Source: JANSWY01 sp965243755
Lineage (GTDB): Bacteria > Bacteroidota > Bacteroidia > Cytophagales > Cyclobacteriaceae
NCBI GenBank assembly: GCA_965243755.1
Contig: CBDEVW010000006.1
Span: 372,001 to 436,000 of the forward strand
Direction: 5' to 3'
Length of the DNA stretch: 64,000 bases
Within the stretch, counting starts at the first letter, position 1. Every line of letters begins with the position of its first letter. The translations under genes and the position numbers were made by a program. The notes beneath the pieces were generated by a model. It did no database searches. It saw nothing but the letters and a program-made list of their open reading frames with translations, and was not told the DNA's origin. Of this stretch, positions 8,773 to 17,757 are shown one piece after another.

Positions 8773-9738
8773 CTATTTTTCGTTGAGGATCTCTTTCATG
8801 ACCCATCCTTTTCCCCAGTCGTCTCTTTCCTGCTGACTCCATAGATCCGGGAAATATATGATTTTTTGGAATTTTGGAGGAAGAAACTTCTGCCAGTTGG
8901 TGCCACCTGTAGCACTGATAACATTAGGATCTTTATGAAGATAACGAACTGCCGACTTAAAATGAGCCAATGGCCAGAAAAGATTAGCCACAGAATCCAA
9001 TTCTCGCAGTGCTTTGACGGCTTCCTCTGAGTGTTCATTGGATGAATGATACTTCTGGAATACCTGCCAAATGTTGTTGTTGCGATATTTTTGAGCCAGA
9101 ATTTTAAGTTCTTCAGCGTATTTTTCGTCAAACTGATTGAGTGTGAGGGTCTTTTTGCCTGTTGCTAATTCAGTTGCACCACTTTTCCAGTATAAATAAT
9201 CATACAACACATCTTCGGCGGCTGAGGGGTCTAGTTTTTCCCGAAACTCAATATTGAGCAGGTTTTTCATATCAGTGGAGCATATCTCAATTTTACGATA
9301 TTGTACTGACTGAAAACCACTGGAAGGCAGGAGCGACATTCGGAATTTCAAGAACTGCTCTTTTTCCATTCCATCAATCATGATCTCGAATGAGTTTACC
9401 AATTGCTGAAAATATCGAATGATCCTGTTGATCCGCATGATAAACCGCTCTGTATTGCCTTCTTCACCGGGTATTTGTTCAATTTCCATGAGGATCAATT
9501 TGAAAAATAACTCCGTGATCTGATGATAAGCGATAAAGATTTTCTCATCAGGAAAGCTTGTTCTTGGGTTTTGGAGACTTAAAAGTGTATCCAGATGGAT
9601 ATAGTCCCAGTAAGTTAAATAGTCTGAATAAAGTAAGCCATCAAGGTAAGAGGACAGGTCCTGTCCCATGGCATCATATTTTTCATCCAGTTTTTTTAGT
9701 TGTAGATATAACTCTTCCTTTATTTCCGTTTTGTCCAC
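8773..9738 (-). CDS. kynA: Tryptophan 2,3-dioxygenase
   Basis: A 321-residue heme dioxygenase that opens the indole ring of L-tryptophan to N-formylkynurenine, the first step of the kynurenine pathway. Recognisable family segments are LTYWDYIHLDTLLSLQ, FIAYHQITELFFKLIL (with the substrate-binding His/Phe region), FRMSLLPSSGFQSVQYRKIE and ATGGTNWQKFL near the C-terminus. LFWPLAHFKSAVRYL supplies the proximal-side helix. Length and composition match bacterial and Bacteroidota TDOs. The gene is divergent from gcdH with only 66 bases between the starts, and a MORN-repeat gene follows it closely. The divergent pair makes sense because glutaryl-CoA arises downstream in tryptophan catabolism. Confidence 0.92.
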   Translation of the reverse strand: MDKTEIKEELYLQLKKLDEKYDAMGQDLSSYLDGLLYSDYLTYWDYIHLDTLLSLQNPRTSFPDEKIFIAYHQITELFFKLILMEIEQIPGEEGNTERFIMRINRIIRYFQQLVNSFEIMIDGMEKEQFLKFRMSLLPSSGFQSVQYRKIEICSTDMKNLLNIEFREKLDPSAAEDVLYDYLYWKSGATELATGKKTLTLNQFDEKYAEELKILAQKYRNNNIWQVFQKYHSSNEHSEEAVKALRELDSVANLFWPLAHFKSAVRYLHKDPNVISATGGTNWQKFLPPKFQKIIYFPDLWSQQERDDWGKGWVMKEILNEK

Positions 9739-9755
9739 TGAAATCGTTTTCTTTG

Positions 9756-9768
9756 TTACAAATTGTAA
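9756..9768. promoter_or_regulatory. Palindrome and -7 box between kynA and gcdH
   Basis: The 66-bp divergent intergenic region contains TTACAA-A-TTGTAA, a perfect 6-bp inverted repeat with a one-base centre. Overlapping its right arm is TAAATTTG (9766-9773), an exact TAnnTTTG box directed at gcdH. A palindrome overlapping a divergent promoter suits a repressor or activator site that responds to a tryptophan metabolite. No regulator gene is adjacent, so the binding factor is unknown. Confidence 0.4.
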
Positions 9769-9804
9769 ATTTGAGTTAATAAATCGAGTAAAACAACACC
9801 AAAT

Positions 9805-11028
9805 ATGTCATTAGATACATTGACCCAAAATGAATCTCATACCAGGAGCAACAAGCAGGATTTGTTTGAATCTCCGGATTTTTATGCCCTGGACGACCTG
9901 CTGACAGATGAGCATAAGCTTATCAGAAGCTCAATCAGAGATTTTGTGAAGAAAGAGATCAGCCCTTACATTGAAGATTGGGCGGAGAGAAATCATTTCC
10001 CGTATGAAATGGTTCGTAAATTCGGTGAAGTTGGAGCTTTTGGGCCAACTGTTCCGATGGAGTATGGTGGTGGAGGCCTGGATTATATCTCCTATGGTCT
10101 GATCATGCAGGAAATTGAAAGGGGTGACTCTGGAATGAGATCTACGGCTTCTGTACAAGGATCTTTGGTGATGTACCCTATCTATGCTTTTGGAAGCGAA
10201 GAGCAAAAGAAAAAATACCTGCCGAAATTAGGTTCTGGTGAATGGTTAGGATGTTTTGGACTTACTGAGCCAGATCATGGGTCGAATCCTAGTGGGATGG
10301 TAACCAATTTCAAAGATGCTGGTGACCACTATGTGCTGAATGGTGCAAAAATGTGGATTTCCAATGCACCTAAAGCTGATGTAGCTGTAGTATGGGCCAA
10401 AAATGAGGAAGGCAGAATACATGGGCTGATTGTTGAGCGTGGTATGGAAGGATTCAGTACCCCTGAAACCCATGGAAAGTGGTCATTGAGGGCTAGCTGC
10501 ACCGGAGAACTGGTTTTTCAGGATGTGAAAGTACCTAAAGAAAACCTGTTACCTGGGAAAAGTGGTCTGGGTGCACCTATGATGTGCCTGGATAAAGCAC
10601 GGTATGGTATTGCATGGGGAGCTATCGGTGCTGCCATGGATTGCTACGATTCTGCCAGAAGATATGCTACGGAAAGAATTCAGTTTGGAAAACCAATTGG
10701 CTCCTTCCAGCTGATTCAGAAAAAACTGGCCGAGATGCTAACAGAGATCACAAAAGCACAATTGCTGAACTGGAAACTTGGTAAGATGATGGACGAAGGA
10801 AAAGCCACCACCGCCCAAATCAGTATGGCAAAACGAAATAGTGTCGCTACAGCATTGGATATAGCCAGAGAAGCCAGACAAATTCATGGTGGCATGGGTA
10901 TTACAGGTGAATATCCTATGATGAGACACATGATGAACCTTGAGTCTGTAGTGACTTATGAAGGTACTCATGACATTCATCTTCTGATTTTGGGTGCTGA
11001 GATCACTGGAATTCCAGCATTTAAATAG
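9805..11028 (+). CDS. gcdH: Glutaryl-CoA dehydrogenase (acyl-CoA dehydrogenase family)
   Basis: A 407-residue flavin-dependent acyl-CoA dehydrogenase. The segments MRSTASVQGSLVMYPIYAFG, GCFGLTEPDHGSNPSGM, RASCTGELVFQDVKVP and ARYGIAWGAIGAAMDC match the glutaryl-CoA dehydrogenase subfamily rather than short-chain enzymes. The catalytic base is Glu at about 386 in TYEGTHDIHLLILG, in the position used by GcdH. The enzyme oxidises and decarboxylates glutaryl-CoA to crotonyl-CoA in lysine and tryptophan breakdown. It is divergent from kynA and followed by a clear intrinsic terminator, so it is transcribed alone. The subfamily assignment rests on motif recognition; the dehydrogenase family itself is certain. 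Confidence 0.88.
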   Translation: MSLDTLTQNESHTRSNKQDLFESPDFYALDDLLTDEHKLIRSSIRDFVKKEISPYIEDWAERNHFPYEMVRKFGEVGAFGPTVPMEYGGGGLDYISYGLIMQEIERGDSGMRSTASVQGSLVMYPIYAFGSEEQKKKYLPKLGSGEWLGCFGLTEPDHGSNPSGMVTNFKDAGDHYVLNGAKMWISNAPKADVAVVWAKNEEGRIHGLIVERGMEGFSTPETHGKWSLRASCTGELVFQDVKVPKENLLPGKSGLGAPMMCLDKARYGIAWGAIGAAMDCYDSARRYATERIQFGKPIGSFQLIQKKLAEMLTEITKAQLLNWKLGKMMDEGKATTAQISMAKRNSVATALDIAREARQIHGGMGITGEYPMMRHMMNLESVVTYEGTHDIHLLILGAEITGIPAFK

Positions 11029-11052
11029 TAGTTTAAGCAATGAAATATATGG

Positions 11053-11089
11053 AAGAGGGTGTCTTGGAATAGGACACCTTCTTTTTTTC
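11053..11089 (+). terminator. Intrinsic terminator of gcdH
   Basis: An 11-bp stem, with GGTGTC (11058-11063) pairing with GACACC (11073-11078) and extended outward by AAGAG/TTCTT with one G-U pair, is followed by a run of seven T. A nearly identical hairpin ends the minus-strand gene at 21422. Confidence 0.85.
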
Positions 11090-11262
11090 AGGGCATTTAA
11101 AAATCTTCCGTCTTCGGTCTTCCGCCTTCAGTCCATTTACATGAAAATCGATTGTGTAAAGAAAGGCATACAAACACCGTCTTATTTTTCATTTGAGATG
11201 CTTTTTTATTGTAGGTAGCCAATTAAGATATTATATTCTTTATTGATTGAAAGATTCAACTA

Positions 11263-12672
11263 ATGACGCACATCAGAATTTTAATTGTGGTTTCCTTTTT
11301 ATTCGCATCACTCATTTCATGTGATAGACCATCGAAGGAACAGGTTAATACCAGCGCTGAAGCCGAACCTACCGTTATTATTCCCGAAGACAACTTGTCC
11401 ACCCTGTCATTTCCCCTCGATTTCCCAATCACTGAATTGAGCAAGTTGCTTAATAATGTTTTGCCGCCTATTCTGGTGGATGAAAAGATTGCACTGAAGA
11501 AAGATGGAGAGCATCTTCTATTGAAGGTTTCACCAATAGGAGAGGTGCTACTCAATGCCTATGGTAAAAACCTGGACGTCTCTATCCCTATTGAAGTATC
11601 GGCAAATATTAAGAAAAAGGTGATGGGAATTGATGTGAAGAATAAGAAACCCATCCGATTTCAAATGAGGGTTGACCTGCATACTAAATTGTTGCTGGGT
11701 GACGATTGACAGCTGCAAGCATCCTGTGCTATTCAAAAATTGCATTGGATCGAAAAACCAGACTTTAAGGTTGCCGGGATTACTGTAAACCTGGAAAATG
11801 CGATAGAATCTGCCATTGAGCAGAATCATCATAAAATTGAGGAGGCCATCTGCAAGGCTATTAATAATGTAGTACCTATAAAGGAACAGGTAGAGAAAAT
11901 CTGGGTACTGCTAAACCAGCCGAACAGAGTGGCTAGAAACCCTGTGCCTATCTGGTTGAAAAGTGACCCAAAGATGTTCAGCGCAGTTTTTGATGAAGAA
12001 GTAAAAGATACCATCAGGGTGTTGATCCATACACAAACTGATATCATGATCAGTCCGCTGCAAGGTGAGGATAACCCTGGGAAAAAACTTCCGCTTAATG
12101 CCAGGCAACAATTTGATTCCAGCAAGCTCGATCTGAAGGTCCGTCTTGTTATGCCTTTTGAATACATGAATAAACTAATGACAGATCAGCTAAAATCAGT
12201 GGATTTGTCGTATCAGGGGGTTGATGTCGAACTTGGTCAAATACAGACCAGTCATAAAAACAGTCAGGTTTACATTCAATTTGAATTATCTGGAGATGTT
12301 GAAGCCGATGTTGAGGCAAGCGCTTTACCAATGTTAGATAATAATTATGTACTTCGGCTGAATGATCTTTCCTTTGAAATCAGCAGCGATAACCCACTTC
12401 TGTTTGTGTCTGACCAACTCTTACATGAAACGCTTAATGAGTTTATTCTTGAAAATACGTCTGTCTCTTTAAGCAAACTGTTGAATAGTCTGGACAATAA
12501 AATTATGGATGCGATGGGTCAATCGAAGCTTGGAGACAAGATGGATCTTGATTTGAAGTTTGAGAAGATTGAGTCAGATACGTTGTTGTATTACAATGAC
12601 CGGTTTGAATGGTGGTTTGATGTGACAGGAGACTGTCATGCATGGTTAAATGCTAATGTAGTTTCCAGGTGA
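11263..12672 (+). pseudogene. DUF4403 lipoprotein gene interrupted by an in-frame TGA
   Basis: Two open segments in the same frame, 11263-11709 and 11710-12672, are separated only by the TGA at 11707-11709. Together they would encode 469 residues, the usual DUF4403 length. Residues 1-20 form a lipoprotein signal (FLFASLISC lipobox). The residues around the stop read KLLLGDD-stop-QLQASC, then HWIEKPDFKV. DUF4403 members typically have a DW-x-L segment followed by a WIEKP-like motif here, so the stop most simply replaces a Trp codon (TGG to TGA, one base at 11709). TGA is a normal stop elsewhere in this window. The cause could be a real nonsense mutation, a sequencing error or low-level readthrough. 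The second segment carries on with good coding character and shows no further damage. Confidence 0.7.
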
Positions 12673-12719
12673 TTCAACTTCAGTTGCCAGGTCTGGATAG
12701 TTGCAAAGGATTCCTTTGG

Positions 12720-13889
12720 TTATTTAGGCATCAGCAGCCAAACCCGACCATAGTGATTCATGTAATTGGCAGTTTTAAATCCTTCATCGCCCAATCCACA
12801 ATAAATATCTACTCGTCCAGGTCCTTTGATGGCACCACCCCGGTCCATGGCAAATAGAATCTGATATTCATGTTCGATGAAATTCCCCAGGCTATCCAGT
12901 TTAGGTACTTCGGCCAACAATGCACTACCAAAGGGTATGTAGTTGGTGTCAATGGCACTGGAGTATTTGGGGACAAGGCTTACTCCTGCAGCGCCCTTCG
13001 CAATCGGATCCACCAGGCGAAAGAATATGTAGGATTCATTAAGGTTAAGGATCTCTTCTTCTTTTTCAGGAAACTGATCAAACCATGAGCGGATCGAAGT
13101 GACGGAGATATCTTCCTCAGGAATAATGCCTCTTCCCACAAAGTATCTTCCGATGCTCTTGTATTCGTGACCATTTTTCCCACCATAGGCAAGGATTTTT
13201 TTGGTACCATCCTCAAACCTGACTAAACCTGAACCCTGCACATGTAAGATGAAATTATCAAACCTGCTGTTGGACCATGCGATTTCCAGGTTTTTGTTAG
13301 CCAATACTTTTCTGGTATCAATTTGCTCTCTGGTCGGCAATTGTCCCTTCCATCTTTTGGGCATTTGGTAAAAAGGATACCTGAATACAGAATCTGGTTG
13401 ACTCCTAACTTCGAGCTCAGGAGTGAAGTAGCCCGTAAACAATACATTCCCAACACTATCTTCACCTTGCAGTTGATAGTAATCAAAATTGCGCATTAGG
13501 GTACTGTCGTTGATACTTGGAAGAGAACTTAGAATCGAATGGGTTCGCTTCAGTTCATTGTAGCCAATTCGAAGGTTTCCTAACTTTTTAGTCCCAGTTC
13601 GCCTGTTTGCCCTGACTATTTTGCGTTGGCTTTCAAGGGCCATCTGAAATGCTGTCATTTCAACATTTACTTCAAAATTGGCGATACTGTCTCTTCTGAT
13701 GACCTGGGAGAAATATTGGTCATAATCGCGCTTACCATTGTCCTCAAAGAAATCTTGAATTGGAGTTTCAGATATTACTTCGGTTTCCGGCTTTTGTTGG
13801 CAGGAAAATATGATGAGTAGCAGTGAACAAAGTAGGTAGCAGTGACGCAATGATTGTAGTGTTTTCTCAATCTGCAAATTACAATGCAA
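12720..13889 (-). CDS. MltA-type membrane-bound lytic murein transglycosylase
   Basis: A 389-residue lipoprotein with a basic N-terminus and lipobox LLIIFSC at about residues 24-30. The MltA domain covers roughly 110-280, including FTGYFTPELEVR and HVQGSGLVRFEDG. The C-terminal 3D domain follows, with FAMDRGGAIKGPGRVDIY holding the conserved Asp residues. MltA enzymes cleave the MurNAc-GlcNAc bond of peptidoglycan and leave 1,6-anhydro-MurNAc ends. The protein is expected to be anchored in the outer membrane and act in the periplasm during wall turnover. It converges on the DUF4403 gene with 47 bases between the stops and diverges from the M28 peptidase gene. Confidence 0.88.
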   Translation of the reverse strand: MHCNLQIEKTLQSLRHCYLLCSLLLIIFSCQQKPETEVISETPIQDFFEDNGKRDYDQYFSQVIRRDSIANFEVNVEMTAFQMALESQRKIVRANRRTGTKKLGNLRIGYNELKRTHSILSSLPSINDSTLMRNFDYYQLQGEDSVGNVLFTGYFTPELEVRSQPDSVFRYPFYQMPKRWKGQLPTREQIDTRKVLANKNLEIAWSNSRFDNFILHVQGSGLVRFEDGTKKILAYGGKNGHEYKSIGRYFVGRGIIPEEDISVTSIRSWFDQFPEKEEEILNLNESYIFFRLVDPIAKGAAGVSLVPKYSSAIDTNYIPFGSALLAEVPKLDSLGNFIEHEYQILFAMDRGGAIKGPGRVDIYCGLGDEGFKTANYMNHYGRVWLLMPK

Positions 13890-14003
13890 ATTGGGTTATT
13901 TTCAAGCATTATCAAAGATACTTTTCCACCGGCGGTTCCGATGGTGATTTTATTTTTGGTTAATTTGAAAACCGAGAATGAATACCTAACTGTTTTTCCA
14001 AAA

Positions 14004-15353
14004 ATGAGAACTGTTTTACTTAGTATCCTTTGTTCATTGTCCATTGTACTACATGCACAGGTAAATGAATCAACTTATCAAAAAATTCAAACGATCATTG
14101 ATCAGTCATCGCCGGATCGAATCGAAAGTGATATTCAGCAATTAGTGAGCTTTGGAACACGTCACACTTTGTCAGATACTGTTTCCGAGACCAGAGGAAT
14201 TGGGGCAGCAAGAAGGTGGATCAAGTCTGCATTTGAAGAAATTTCCAGGGAGTGTAGTAATTGCCTGGAAGTGAAATACCAGCGATCAATGGTCAGGAAG
14301 GGGGACAATAGCAGGATCGTGAGGGATGTAGAGGTGGTTAATGTGATCGCCATCCAAAGAGGGACGGAGTTTCCTAGCCGATATGTAATTATGAGTGGAG
14401 ATATAGATTCCCGCATATCAGACCCTAATAACTATACGGATGATTCACCTGGCGCCAATGATAACGCGACCGGAATGGCTGGAGCATTGGAAGCTGCCAG
14501 ATTACTTACGCAATATCAATTTCCCACAAGCATTGTTTACGTGGGCTTATCAGGTGAGGAACAGGGTTTATATGGAGGGAAATTCATGACAAAAATGGCT
14601 AAAGAGCAAGGTTGGGATATTGTAGGTGTCCTGAACAATGATATGATTGGCAACATCGAAGGGGTAGATGGCGTCATTGACAATAAATCCTTCAGGATAT
14701 TTTCTGAGCCCACACCGGTTACTGAGACAGATGAACAAAGAAGGAGGAGAAGGTATTACGGTGGAGAAGTTGATGGCATCTCAAGACAGCTGGCCAGATA
14801 CATATACAGCACCACTATGACCTATATGCCAGACATGAAGCCCATGATGATCTACAGACTGGATCGGTTTGGCAGGGGAGGGCATCATCGGCCATTCAAT
14901 GACGAAGGATTTGCTGGGGTAAGAATCATGGAGACCCATGAAAATTACAACCGACAGCACCAGGACATCCGTGTAGAAAATGGCATTAAATATGGAGATG
15001 TGATTGAAAAAGTTGATTTTGAATATGCCTCAAGGTTAACGGCGGTCAATGCCATCAATCTGGCCTCTCTCGCATGGGCTCCACCTCAACCAAAAAATGT
15101 AAAAATAGGAGGTGCAGTGCAACCAAGTACCACCATGTCCTGGGAAAAGGTGAATGCTGAAAATTTGCAGGGATACAAGATTTACTGGAGGGAAACGACC
15201 TCTCCCTACTGGCAGTATTCAAAATACGTTGGGATGGTGGAGGAGTTTACCTTGGAAGGTATCGTGATTGATAATTACCTTTTTGGTGTAGCAGCGGTTG
15301 GCAAAGATGGACTGGAAAGTGTGGTGGTGTTTCCAGGGGAGGTAATTCGATGA
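14004..15353 (+). CDS. Secreted M28 family zinc peptidase with C-terminal Fn3-like domain
   Basis: The ATG at 14004 is chosen because it begins a good signal peptide (RTVLLSILCSLSIVLHAQ). The frame is open upstream to 13884, but that segment overlaps the divergent MltA gene. The mature part has the M28 metal-site pattern: D153 in SPGANDNATG, the catalytic pair E185-E186 in SGEEQGLYGG, D213 in NNDMIGN and a C-terminal His in METHENY. The first ligand, normally His in HxD, is Asp133 in SGDIDSR. About residues 365-449 form a fibronectin type III-like domain (YKIYWRETTSPYWQYSKYV). It is probably a secreted aminopeptidase with an accessory domain. Confidence 0.82.
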   Translation: MRTVLLSILCSLSIVLHAQVNESTYQKIQTIIDQSSPDRIESDIQQLVSFGTRHTLSDTVSETRGIGAARRWIKSAFEEISRECSNCLEVKYQRSMVRKGDNSRIVRDVEVVNVIAIQRGTEFPSRYVIMSGDIDSRISDPNNYTDDSPGANDNATGMAGALEAARLLTQYQFPTSIVYVGLSGEEQGLYGGKFMTKMAKEQGWDIVGVLNNDMIGNIEGVDGVIDNKSFRIFSEPTPVTETDEQRRRRRYYGGEVDGISRQLARYIYSTTMTYMPDMKPMMIYRLDRFGRGGHHRPFNDEGFAGVRIMETHENYNRQHQDIRVENGIKYGDVIEKVDFEYASRLTAVNAINLASLAWAPPQPKNVKIGGAVQPSTTMSWEKVNAENLQGYKIYWRETTSPYWQYSKYVGMVEEFTLEGIVIDNYLFGVAAVGKDGLESVVVFPGEVIR

Positions 15354-15423
15354 ATTTAAAAGAAGGTCCTGACCATCAACAGGTCGCCAAACACAATTGA
15401 GTGATCAGGAACCAGCTAATCTA

Positions 15424-16254
15424 CTATTTTACATCTTTACGATTGAGTTTCCAAACGATGACCCCTATGAAGATGGCCATCCAGGCAAACGCAATCAAAG
15501 TGGGCTGCCATAGAATCCCGCTTTGAACTTCCTGAAGAAAGTATCTTGGGAATGGTACCTCAATCAAACCTGTGGTCATATTGTAATAGCTGGAAGGAAG
15601 CAGTGGCTCAATCCATGCGGTTTTATCCTGCAGCGGGGAGTATTTCAAAATTGATCCTGCGATGGGCTCAATGATTAACGAATACATCATTAGAAACACA
15701 ATCACAAAACCGGTTTTTCGGATCAAAATGGCCATCATTAAAGCAAAACAGCAATATTTAACCATGTCCAGGTAGTACAGGAAGAAAAATTCCAGGTCCC
15801 GGAAGATGAATTTTGGTTCCATCACGTGGGAGTAGATTGTCCCAATTCCCAGCCCGCAAATAAATAGGAAAATGGCACTTATCAATCCCAGCGCCAGGAT
15901 AAGCAATATTTTGGAGGCTATAAACTCCTTTTTGCTGATGCCATCAATGATATTCTGACGCATCGTATTAAAGGAGAGGTCATTGGTAATGGAGATGACT
16001 ACTATAAAGGCCACCAGGATTTTGACATAGGTTCCTAAGAAAGTGATGTTATGCCAGACGTCTGGAAAATCGTAGATAGGTATGATGGTAGGGTCAATTC
16101 CATTGAAATCTAACCCTTTCGATTTTAACCATTCCAGGAAGAAACCTCCACCAGAAGAAATGGCTAATAATGAAAAAAGATACAAGCCCAGTAAAACCCA
16201 GAATACACGATAGTTTTTGAGTTTGAGCCATTCTAAAGTAAGTGCTTTATACAT
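15424..16254 (-). CDS. ABC transporter permease (ABC-2 type)
   Basis: A 276-residue integral membrane protein with about six hydrophobic helices, for example FWVLLGLYLFSLLAIS near the N-terminus, ILVAFIVVISITNDL, ILLILALGLISAIFLFICG and the C-terminal TLIAFAWMAIFIGVIVWKL. The layout matches ABC-2 type single-subunit permeases that pair with BcrA-like ATPases. It is the last gene of the sigma/anti-sigma/DUF4252 operon and starts 26 bases after the ATPase gene, its obvious partner. The substrate is unknown; lipid-like or peptide-antibiotic substrates are usual for this group. The motif TTGAGTTTTTGGTC at 16261-16274 (plus strand) sits just before its start. Confidence 0.85.
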   Translation of the reverse strand: MYKALTLEWLKLKNYRVFWVLLGLYLFSLLAISSGGGFFLEWLKSKGLDFNGIDPTIIPIYDFPDVWHNITFLGTYVKILVAFIVVISITNDLSFNTMRQNIIDGISKKEFIASKILLILALGLISAIFLFICGLGIGTIYSHVMEPKFIFRDLEFFFLYYLDMVKYCCFALMMAILIRKTGFVIVFLMMYSLIIEPIAGSILKYSPLQDKTAWIEPLLPSSYYNMTTGLIEVPFPRYFLQEVQSGILWQPTLIAFAWMAIFIGVIVWKLNRKDVK

Positions 16255-16280
16255 AGTTGCTTGAGTTTTTGGTCTGTGAA

Positions 16281-17180
16281 TTATTGGTCTGTTTCATCAA
16301 GAATCTTAAGGAATTCCTGTTCCAGTGACCTGGTTTGAGGAATTAGCTTCTTTAACGTGATGTTGTTATCGAAGCAAAACCTATTGATATCAGCGGAACT
16401 GAAATCATCGTTCAGTTCTACTTTCACAGAACCGTTCTCATGCAATGCACTTTTGGTTCCTTTAAACTGCTCAATTGATTTTAACAGCTGAGCATTGTCT
16501 TCTCCTGAGATTTCTACAATGTTTGTTTCTCCCAGAATATCTTCTACTTTCCCATCGTGTATTTTTACGCCTTTGCTCAGGATACAGAAGTGACTGCAAA
16601 CCTTCTGTACTTCATCCAATAGGTGGCTGGCAAAAATGATGGTCTTACCTTGTTTCGCAATGTCCTTGATGATGTCTCTTACTTCTGCAATTCCCTGTGG
16701 GTCCAAACCATTGGTAGGTTCGTCCAGGATCATTACTGGTGGGTCATTGAGAAGGGCAGCAGCAATAGATAACCGCTGTTTCATTCCTAAACTGTAGGAC
16801 TTGAAAGGATCATTTCTTCTATCATACAGGTTGACCTGTTTCAATACTTCGTCTATACGATCAAAGCTACATTCTTTGATATGTGCAGTAACACGAAGGT
16901 TTTGTACAGCAGTCATGTATTGATAGAAGCATGGTGTTTCAAGTATTGAGCCGATCTTCTGCCGGCTTTTTACCGGGTCTTCCCCGCCGAACCATTGATA
17001 GCTCCCTTCGGTAGGAGCTACTACATCCAGGATCATGCCCAGTGTAGTTGTTTTTCCACTTCCATTGGGACCAAGAATACCGTAAACCTGTCCACTGGTA
17101 ATGGTCAGGTTTAAGTTATTGACGGCCTGGATTCTCCCGTATCTTTTCGAGAGACCGTTAATTTCGAGTATTTTGTTCAA
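16281..17180 (-). CDS. ABC transporter ATP-binding protein
   Basis: A 299-residue ATPase with Walker A GPNGSGKTT at 37-45, signature SLGMKQ near 130-135, Walker B VMILDEPTNGLD at 149-160 and the switch His in FASHLLDEV. A C-terminal extension of about 80 residues follows, as in the BcrA/CcmA-like subfamily. The start codon is TTG (minus strand, 17178-17180). No ATG is suitably placed before the KILEINGLSKRYGRI segment, so the TTG start is required. It pairs with the downstream permease. The DUF4252 gene upstream ends 27 bases away, consistent with one operon. Confidence 0.9.
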   Translation of the reverse strand: MNKILEINGLSKRYGRIQAVNNLNLTITSGQVYGILGPNGSGKTTTLGMILDVVAPTEGSYQWFGGEDPVKSRQKIGSILETPCFYQYMTAVQNLRVTAHIKECSFDRIDEVLKQVNLYDRRNDPFKSYSLGMKQRLSIAAALLNDPPVMILDEPTNGLDPQGIAEVRDIIKDIAKQGKTIIFASHLLDEVQKVCSHFCILSKGVKIHDGKVEDILGETNIVEISGEDNAQLLKSIEQFKGTKSALHENGSVKVELNDDFSSADINRFCFDNNITLKKLIPQTRSLEQEFLKILDETDQ

Positions 17181-17207
17181 TTTGATTGAGTTTTTGTTTT
17201 TGACCTG

Positions 17208-17747
17208 TTAATCTCTTATTTCCCTTTCTACATAATCATCATTGTCCTCATCATTGTGCTCTACAAAACTTGCCAAATCAAATATGTTGATCATGTCGTT
17301 TTCCCTCAGGCTATTCATTAACGTTGGGATCTTTTGGAACCCAATGGTGCCTTTAAGGTAAAACATCAGGAGATTTTCTTTATTTTGTCCAAACACTCCG
17401 ATTATTTCTTTCCGACGATCATTGCCCAGCAAAATGAATGTTTGGTTGCCTCCAGACATGCTTGCATATTCTTCAAATTCTCTGTTTTCGTATCCCTTGA
17501 TTACCTCTTTAAATGATTGGTTTGCCATAGCAGCAGAATCAAGTTGGTAGATGAGCAGCTTCTCTATGTCATTGACCATTTCATTGTAGTCTGGATTTTG
17601 TGAAAGGTTGAGCATACGGAGCGTGCTTGGATATAAACAGAATTTGGTGTTGCTTTTGCTTTCTGCAAAGTCTTTTAAGGGACCCTCCTGTGAGAATCCC
17701 TTAATTCCTAAAGCAACAATCAAAATAATTACGAGTGTTGTTCTCAT
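17208..17747 (-). CDS. DUF4252 protein
   Basis: A 179-residue exported protein with a signal peptide (about 1-19, VIILIVALGIKGFSQ). The body resembles its neighbour at 17758-18285: a short helical start, a region around IYQLDSAAMANQSFKEVI, a strand pair QTFILLGNDRRKEIIGVFG, then MLMFYLKGTIGFQKIPTLM. It ends in a very acidic tail (EHNDEDNDDYVEREIRD). Both proteins fit DUF4252, a Bacteroidota family usually encoded beside ECF sigma factors; the function is unknown. Ten bases separate it from the upstream paralogue. The pair probably arose by tandem duplication and reports or modulates an envelope signal (inference). Confidence 0.75.
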   Translation of the reverse strand: MRTTLVIILIVALGIKGFSQEGPLKDFAESKSNTKFCLYPSTLRMLNLSQNPDYNEMVNDIEKLLIYQLDSAAMANQSFKEVIKGYENREFEEYASMSGGNQTFILLGNDRRKEIIGVFGQNKENLLMFYLKGTIGFQKIPTLMNSLRENDMINIFDLASFVEHNDEDNDDYVEREIRD

Positions 17748-17757
17748 TGATCAGTAC

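Noticed and set aside
11263..12672. Genome-wide recoding of TGA as Trp
   Set aside because: TGA ends several intact genes here (for example 15353 and 25849), so the stop at 11709 is local.
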